Shown piece by piece: positions 59,526 to 64,000 of a stretch of DNA of 64,000 nt. Both the position numbers and the translations under genes were made by a program. The stretch is from positions 119,511-183,510 of the forward strand of contig JABVCK010000002.1 in assembly GCA_013540605.1 (NCBI GenBank). Direction: 5' to 3'. The notes under the pieces were generated by a model, which made no database searches, had not been told where the DNA came from, and worked only from the letters and a program-made list of their open reading frames with translations. How positions within the stretch are numbered: position 1 is the first letter of the stretch; each line of letters starts with the position of its first letter. This stretch comes from Bacillota bacterium (GTDB taxonomy: Bacteria; Bacillota; Clostridia; Ch29).

Positions 59526-60796
59526 GAGATTAAACTCTCCATTACATCAAGCAATCTTTTTGCCAGCATTTTATAATCAAAATCCTTAGCTCCTTTTTTG
59601 GCATTTTCACTTATCTCATTATATCTGTCTCTTGACATGCCATAAACTTCTAAAATCGCTTTTGCCAAAGCATTCGGTGTATCCTTTTCAAGCGAGATGC
59701 CGCAATTATATTTATCTATAGGGGAATACCCCATTTTGACTGTTGAAATAATCGGCTTCCCCGAAGCCATATATTCAAACAACTTATTAGAACTGTTTCC
59801 TCTTGACCAATTGTACTTACTCTGCGAATAATTTAATAAATTAACCGATGATTTACTCAAAATATAAGGTATATATTTTTTGTCTACGTAACCTTTTAAC
59901 TTAACATTGGTAATCCCTTCATCAGTAACTCTCTGCTTTAACATTTCAAGTTGGCTTCCGTCACCATAAATGAGAAACTGGATTTTTTCTTTACCTTTTA
60001 ACAGTTTCGCAGCATCAAGTATATTGCCTACATTGTTAATAGGGCGAATAGCTCCAGTATAAACTACATTAAATCTATCGCCCTCTAAATCTTCGTCTTT
60101 TAAAATTTCACTTTTGATTTGCTCAGTAAAAACATCTATATCTACTCCATTATTTATATAATGGCATTTCCTGGTATCAATTTGCCCGCCATATTCCAGA
60201 GCCCATTTTCTTTCTTTCAAATAATCTATATCTCCTTCTTTCAGAAACACTATCGCATCTGCATTTTTATAAATCCAGTGTTCTCCTGCTACAAGTAGCT
60301 TTCCGATGACACTATTATGTTTAATTTTCCCAAACGCAAAGATAGCTTCAGGCCAAAGGTCACGAATTTCACATACGCACGGAACCTTATATTTCTTCGC
60401 AATCTTAATACCAGCAATAAGCGCTAAAGGATGTGGGGATGATGCATATATTAAATCCGGTTCCTCTTTTTGACTAGAATATGCTTTTGACACACTGAAT
60501 AGTTTTAGGTAATAAATAAACATATTTCGAATTCTTGCTAATGTATTTTTCGCTGAAGAAGGTGTATTAATAAAAACAAATGAAACTCCCGAATGTGTTT
60601 GAGTTATATATGGAGTATTATCTTCAATTAGGTTAATATCTGAAAAATGAAGATACGAAGCTGCAAACACTGTTGTATAATAATTTTCATCCTTCATTTT
60701 TATAGCAAAATTATAAGGTCGTGTAAAACCATTCATGCTGGGTGGTGTTGCATAATGATGAAAAACCCATATGTTCCTCTTTTTACTTTCTCTCAT
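59522..60796 (-). CDS. glycosyltransferase, GT4 type (WbuB-like)
   Basis: A 424-residue GT-B glycosyltransferase. PSMNGFTRPYNFAIKM is the acceptor-side loop, and FNVVYTGAIRPINNVGNILDAAKLL and GNSSNKLFEYMASGKPII carry the donor-binding glycine and glutamate motifs. It resembles WbuB-type transferases that add L-FucNAc or a similar amino sugar. It overlaps the epimerase gene upstream by 14 bases and the heparinase gene downstream by four. Confidence 0.88.
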   Translation of the reverse strand: MRESKKRNIWVFHHYATPPSMNGFTRPYNFAIKMKDENYYTTVFAASYLHFSDINLIEDNTPYITQTHSGVSFVFINTPSSAKNTLARIRNMFIYYLKLFSVSKAYSSQKEEPDLIYASSPHPLALIAGIKIAKKYKVPCVCEIRDLWPEAIFAFGKIKHNSVIGKLLVAGEHWIYKNADAIVFLKEGDIDYLKERKWALEYGGQIDTRKCHYINNGVDIDVFTEQIKSEILKDEDLEGDRFNVVYTGAIRPINNVGNILDAAKLLKGKEKIQFLIYGDGSQLEMLKQRVTDEGITNVKLKGYVDKKYIPYILSKSSVNLLNYSQSKYNWSRGNSSNKLFEYMASGKPIISTVKMGYSPIDKYNCGISLEKDTPNALAKAILEVYGMSRDRYNEISENAKKGAKDFDYKMLAKRLLDVMESLIS

Positions 60797-61679
60797 AACT
60801 TAAGTCTCCTATTTTCTTCTCAGTCTGTCTAATCGTCTCTTCAAATGAAACTGTTTCATAATCAATTTTCTGGCCATTTATGAATGTGCCAGGACCACCT
60901 GGCATCTTCTTATCATAAACAAAAGTGCCAAAAACTTTTCTAAAGGTTTTTGATAGTTTTACCCCTACGTTAACTCCAAAATTAAATACCCCAATGACTT
61001 TCAGTTCCTTACTATGTTCTTTTGCAATGAGTTTAACAAGTTCAGTTGTATTTACATAATCTTTATTCTGTGGAAAAAATAATCCTCCAGTACTAAAATC
61101 TATAATCAAACGTATAAACTCAGACAAATTATCAATATAAATCATACTACGCTCATTTCTTACATCGGGAAACAAAGGTAATCTCAAAGCCATACTTGCT
61201 AATCTAGGGTAATTCCCTTTACAACCTTTGCCATATACAATAGGAGGTCTAAGAACAGCTACTTTAAAAACATCGTCATTCAGTTCAAATAGTAATTGCT
61301 CGGCTTCATATTTTGATTTTGCGTAAGGTGTTTTAGGCATGGCTATTGTATCTTGTTTGATATACCCTGTTTCAATTCCATAGACTCCCATTGTGCTTAG
61401 GAAAATAAACTGTTTTACGCCTTCTTGTTTTGCCTTATTAGCCACTTCTACAGCTAAGTCTCTATTTACTTTGAAATACTTATTTATATCATTTTCTTTT
61501 ACATGAACGATAGCCGCTACATGAAATACAACATCATATCCTTTAAAGGACTTCCCCTTCCATCCATTACCTCTCACGCTAATACTATCTACTTTATAAT
61601 CATCAGGCCATCTACTAACCCAATTTTTAAAGGAAGTACCTATATAGCTATTGGCTCCTGTTATAAGTATCTTTTTCAT
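60783..61679 (-). CDS. NAD-dependent sugar epimerase/dehydratase (extended SDR)
   Basis: A 298-residue SDR. The NAD motif is ITGANSYIGTSF, with FHVAAIVHV and the catalytic YAKSK (MPKTPYAKSKYEAEQLL) and RPPIVYG. It resembles 4-epimerases or 4-reductases acting on UDP- or dTDP-hexoses. Start overlaps the sugar transferase stop (ATGA). It may provide the sugar for the initiating transferase or the WbuB-like enzyme. Confidence 0.88.
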   Translation of the reverse strand: MKKILITGANSYIGTSFKNWVSRWPDDYKVDSISVRGNGWKGKSFKGYDVVFHVAAIVHVKENDINKYFKVNRDLAVEVANKAKQEGVKQFIFLSTMGVYGIETGYIKQDTIAMPKTPYAKSKYEAEQLLFELNDDVFKVAVLRPPIVYGKGCKGNYPRLASMALRLPLFPDVRNERSMIYIDNLSEFIRLIIDFSTGGLFFPQNKDYVNTTELVKLIAKEHSKELKVIGVFNFGVNVGVKLSKTFRKVFGTFVYDKKMPGGPGTFINGQKIDYETVSFEETIRQTEKKIGDLSYERK

Positions 61680-62326
61680 ATCGTAGCTGCCTCCTTTTGA
61701 GAAGCAACAGCCCCTTTATTCAAATCCACCAGGCACTTCCCCACATATCTTTCTTCTCCAAAAAGAACAACGCCAATAGTCCTCAACATAATCTTCAAAT
61801 CAAGCCATAGACTGTAGTTTTCCACATAGTAGACATCAAATCTGTATCGGTCTTGAAGGTCAAGATAGATATTGCCATTGACCTGAGCAAGCCCTGTCAT
61901 ACCTGGTTTCATGTTAAGCCTTTTGGAGATTTCATCGTCATAATCCTCAAGGGATGCAATCCTTTCAGGCCTTGGCCCTACAAGGCTCATCTCCCCTTTT
62001 AGTACATTCAGGACTTGGGGGACTTCGTCAATCTTGCTTCTCCTTAAAAACCTGCCAATGGGAGTGATACGCTCATCATCCTTCATTACCTCTTGCCCTT
62101 TAACCATTTTCTCTGAACCGGGCCTCATGGTTCTGAACTTATAGACTTTAAATATCTTTTTGTATTGTCCCGGACGGTCTTGTAAAAAGAATACCGGTCC
62201 TGGAGAAGTAACCTTAATCAAAACAGCAACCAGAATCCATATGGGAAGAAAAACTATAAGTACTATTAAGGAAACAATAATATCAATTAAACGCTTTACG
62301 AATTTTTGAAATCTTTTATTCTCCAC
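61676..62326 (-). CDS. initiating sugar-1-phosphate transferase (PglC/WbaP C-terminal type)
   Basis: A 216-residue monotopic phosphoglycosyltransferase. One re-entrant hydrophobic segment (about 12-37) is followed by KVYKFRTMRPGSE, RSKIDEVPQVLNVLKGEMSLVGPRPE and MKPGMTGLAQVNG, the family blocks. It moves a sugar phosphate from UDP-sugar to undecaprenyl phosphate and so starts the repeat unit. The start is GTG 62326 after GAGGG. Its composition is less AT-rich than the genes that follow it. Confidence 0.94.
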   Translation of the reverse strand: MENKRFQKFVKRLIDIIVSLIVLIVFLPIWILVAVLIKVTSPGPVFFLQDRPGQYKKIFKVYKFRTMRPGSEKMVKGQEVMKDDERITPIGRFLRRSKIDEVPQVLNVLKGEMSLVGPRPERIASLEDYDDEISKRLNMKPGMTGLAQVNGNIYLDLQDRYRFDVYYVENYSLWLDLKIMLRTIGVVLFGEERYVGKCLVDLNKGAVASQKEAATI

Positions 62327-62328
62327 AA

Positions 62329-63150
62329 CTATCCCTCTATTTCATAATCAATAGGGGTTAAATACCCATCCTTAAGTTTTATTTCACCTTCATTCGCATC
62401 CGTTTTAGCTGACCATATTCTTATGATTTTATCCTCATCTTTGTAGAAAGCTCCCGGATAGGGACGTGTAACGGCCCTAACCAATCTGTCGGCTTCGCCC
62501 ATGGTCATGCTGCTGAAAATCTCTCCATCTTCCGGCTTCCTTGCCGGCCATTCAGTGGCGTCAGCTTCATTCTGTTTAGTTAATATAATATTATTGTTCA
62601 CTATACAATCCCAATACCTGGAAATCAGCGTGACATGCATTGCTTCAATTTTTTTATATAACTCAGTTGCTGTGATGTTTTCATCTAAGTCTATAGTTCC
62701 TTGTCCTATGATATCACCTGTATCAACACCATCATCCAATTTAAACATTGTCACGCCGGTTTGCTTTAATCCTTTCAGAATAGCCCAGGGTATCGCCGCC
62801 CTTCCCCTTCCAACAGGTAATAAGGACGGGTGCATACCGATACAACCCTTTGTTGGCGTTTCAAGGACTTTTCTCTTAGCAATCTGTGACCAGCCGATAA
62901 TGAATAGCCAATCTATCCCATGCACCCTTAAAGCCTCAATCACTTCTTGGTCATTGATATTATTGATTTTCAGCAGCGGGACATCATGTTTGGTTGCAAT
63001 TTCATCAAGATAAATTCTTCCTGACTTGTTTTTTGCTTTTTCATCCTTAAGAGTTATTAGCAAATCCAGTTTTCCACCAATTCGATATATTTCCTCAATG
63101 CAACTCAAACCCAACTGAACGCAAGTTGCAAATGCCATTTTCATTTTCAC
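62329..63150 (-). CDS. formyltransferase-family enzyme, probably for nucleotide amino sugars
   Basis: A 273-residue protein of the 10-formyl-THF formyltransferase fold. The core motif reads GCIGMHPSLLPVGRGRAAIP: the catalytic histidine (H107) and, later, the aspartate in DDGVDTGDIIGQ (D143) are present, but the asparagine two residues before the histidine is glycine (G105). The position in a glycan cluster points to N-formylation of an amino sugar, not Met-tRNA. The start is GTG 63150, eight bases after GAGGGG; the longer frame to 63210 would overlap the deacetylase gene. Confidence 0.85.
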   Translation of the reverse strand: MKMKMAFATCVQLGLSCIEEIYRIGGKLDLLITLKDEKAKNKSGRIYLDEIATKHDVPLLKINNINDQEVIEALRVHGIDWLFIIGWSQIAKRKVLETPTKGCIGMHPSLLPVGRGRAAIPWAILKGLKQTGVTMFKLDDGVDTGDIIGQGTIDLDENITATELYKKIEAMHVTLISRYWDCIVNNNIILTKQNEADATEWPARKPEDGEIFSSMTMGEADRLVRAVTRPYPGAFYKDEDKIIRIWSAKTDANEGEIKLKDGYLTPIDYEIEG

Positions 63151-63169
63151 GCAACGTTCCCCTCTCCTA

Positions 63170-63850
63170 TCAAAACCCTCTTCTGAAGACACTTTCAAAA
63201 GCTTCCGCATATATCATGCCAGCTTGCCCACCACGATAAGCAGCCAGGCCCTTTAATACTTCCTTGCTTCTTGGGTGGGGATAATCTCTCATGACACCAC
63301 GGTACTGGGCTAGAGCTTCTATCTTCTTATCTACTGCTTCTTCCCCCACTTCAACAAATGTGTTGGGGCTAAATTGATTCATCGATTTATTTAATGCCCA
63401 TTCAGTTGCTGATGGCACTTCCATGAAGAGCAGTTCTTTTAGCGGTGTTGCTCCCGCTCTTCTTTGGAACAGCCTCACAGCAGCTTGACACGCAAGAGAG
63501 GTATGCAAATGGTCATTATTCAAATCTGCAGGATGGTGTGTAAATATGACCTGGGCATTGGTTTCTACAATTGCTTTCTCGATGAACTGCACCAGCTTCA
63601 AGTGCGGTACTATGTTGAATTCAATATTAGGGAAATCCCCTTTGATAACCTGATCAACGCCCAAGATGTTCAAGGAGCTATTCACATCTTCATTAAGTTC
63701 ATCCGTTGTGGGACGATAATTTCTTGCATGAACTTCACCGGAAAGGATGCAAACATTCACGGAATGTCCCTCCTGAGCAAGTTTGTACATCGTAGCACCT
63801 GCGCCTAAAACTTCATCATCAGGGTGCGCAACAACAATTAAATATTTCAT
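63170..63850 (-). CDS. PIG-L/LmbE-family deacetylase
   Basis: A 226-residue zinc-dependent deacetylase. The metal motif AHPDDEVLGAGATM is at about residues 8-21, and THHPADLNNDHLHTS holds the second His/Asp group. Family members deacetylate N-acetyl sugars on lipids, nucleotides or antibiotics. With the formyltransferase 19 bases downstream, it suggests an N-acetyl to N-formyl exchange on a sugar. The start is ATG 63850, after GAGAGGT; upstream in-frame ATG codons lack ribosome sites. Confidence 0.9.
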   Translation of the reverse strand: MKYLIVVAHPDDEVLGAGATMYKLAQEGHSVNVCILSGEVHARNYRPTTDELNEDVNSSLNILGVDQVIKGDFPNIEFNIVPHLKLVQFIEKAIVETNAQVIFTHHPADLNNDHLHTSLACQAAVRLFQRRAGATPLKELLFMEVPSATEWALNKSMNQFSPNTFVEVGEEAVDKKIEALAQYRGVMRDYPHPRSKEVLKGLAAYRGGQAGMIYAEAFESVFRRGF

Positions 63851-64000
63851 ACCAAATACCTCTCTTGACTTAAAGTATCCATTCGAAAACTTGTAACGCT
63901 TCCGAATGCTATATTTTAGGCTCGGCATTTTCTGCCTTACCTCCAATATTTTCCGTTAATTTCCATTACATTTTCCATTTCAACGTGGGTTGAAACCCAC

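Noticed and set aside
63950..64000. GTGGGTTGAAACCCAC at the window edge as the start of a CRISPR repeat
   Set aside because: It is a simple 6- or 7-bp hairpin; one copy only, no spacers visible before the window ends.

Overview
The window looks like a chromosomal segment of an anaerobic Clostridia-type Bacillota. Supporting signs are Shine-Dalgarno sites of the AGGAGG type with frequent GTG and TTG starts, sigma-A promoters, a prfA-prmC-DUF1385-rpmE-rho neighbourhood, SLH-domain surface proteins, a copper-amine-oxidase-N-type exported protein, and amino-acid fermentation genes (ortA/ortB). No rRNA, tRNA or CRISPR array was seen. Most genes are on the minus strand.

Layout. 1-1336: a CPA2 cation/proton antiporter with a PII-like partner cut by the window edge. 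1436-4751: translation and housekeeping genes (prfA, prmC, DUF1385, rpmE). 4842-12091: ptsI and ptsH, then a glucitol-type PTS operon read from a GntR regulator (regulator, Zn alcohol dehydrogenase, gutM, IIC, IIB, IIA, class I aldolase), with three tandem GTTATAAC palindromes upstream of the regulator. 12299-17192: aminotransferase, rho, glpX, fsa and a cysteine-rich protein. 17526-18163: a Phd/PIN toxin-antitoxin pair bracketed by repeats. 18231-25725: a BKACE-family enzyme, two SLH proteins built from tandem beta repeats, a PlsY-like/NodB fusion and a GNAT enzyme. 25818-31289: the ortA-ortB-antiporter operon with a clear sigma-54 promoter, three identical-arm palindromic activator sites, and a sigma-54 activator gene.

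31370-37880 is a dense accessory island: HicAB, an Lrp/LysE pair, YgiT/DUF4258, HepT/MntA, MazEF, and two copies of a DUF4143 ATPase gene, one truncated. 37888-48444 holds two exporters that diverge from a 0.7-kb intergenic region: an RND pump with adaptor, TolC-like protein and TetR regulator (minus), and a MacB-like ABC system with a double-length adaptor (plus). 48562-63850 is an envelope/exopolysaccharide region. Its centre (about 53.6-61.7 kb: polymerase, glycosyltransferases, heparinase-like protein, UDP-sugar dehydrogenase, epimerase) is strikingly AT-rich, which suggests a transferred, exchangeable cassette between more typical genes (capD-like, murJ on one side; sugar transferase, formyltransferase, PIG-L deacetylase on the other). 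An IS110 left-end relic lies inside it.

The non-coding DNA is unusually rich in repeats. Four families recur: A (GGGGACACACC...GGAATGTCCCC), B (GGGACAAGG...CCTTGTCCC), C (GGGACGGTTCTTT and its complement), and D (iterated AGATCGCAG / CACTGATCACTGG words). The observations I rate highest are the barrel-less TolC-like protein, the PlsY-NodB fusion, the sigma-54 ort regulon, the duplicated DUF4143 locus with its long palindrome and flanking hairpins, and the IS110 relic that may retain a bridge-RNA region. Function names rest on motif recognition by eye; no database search was run.
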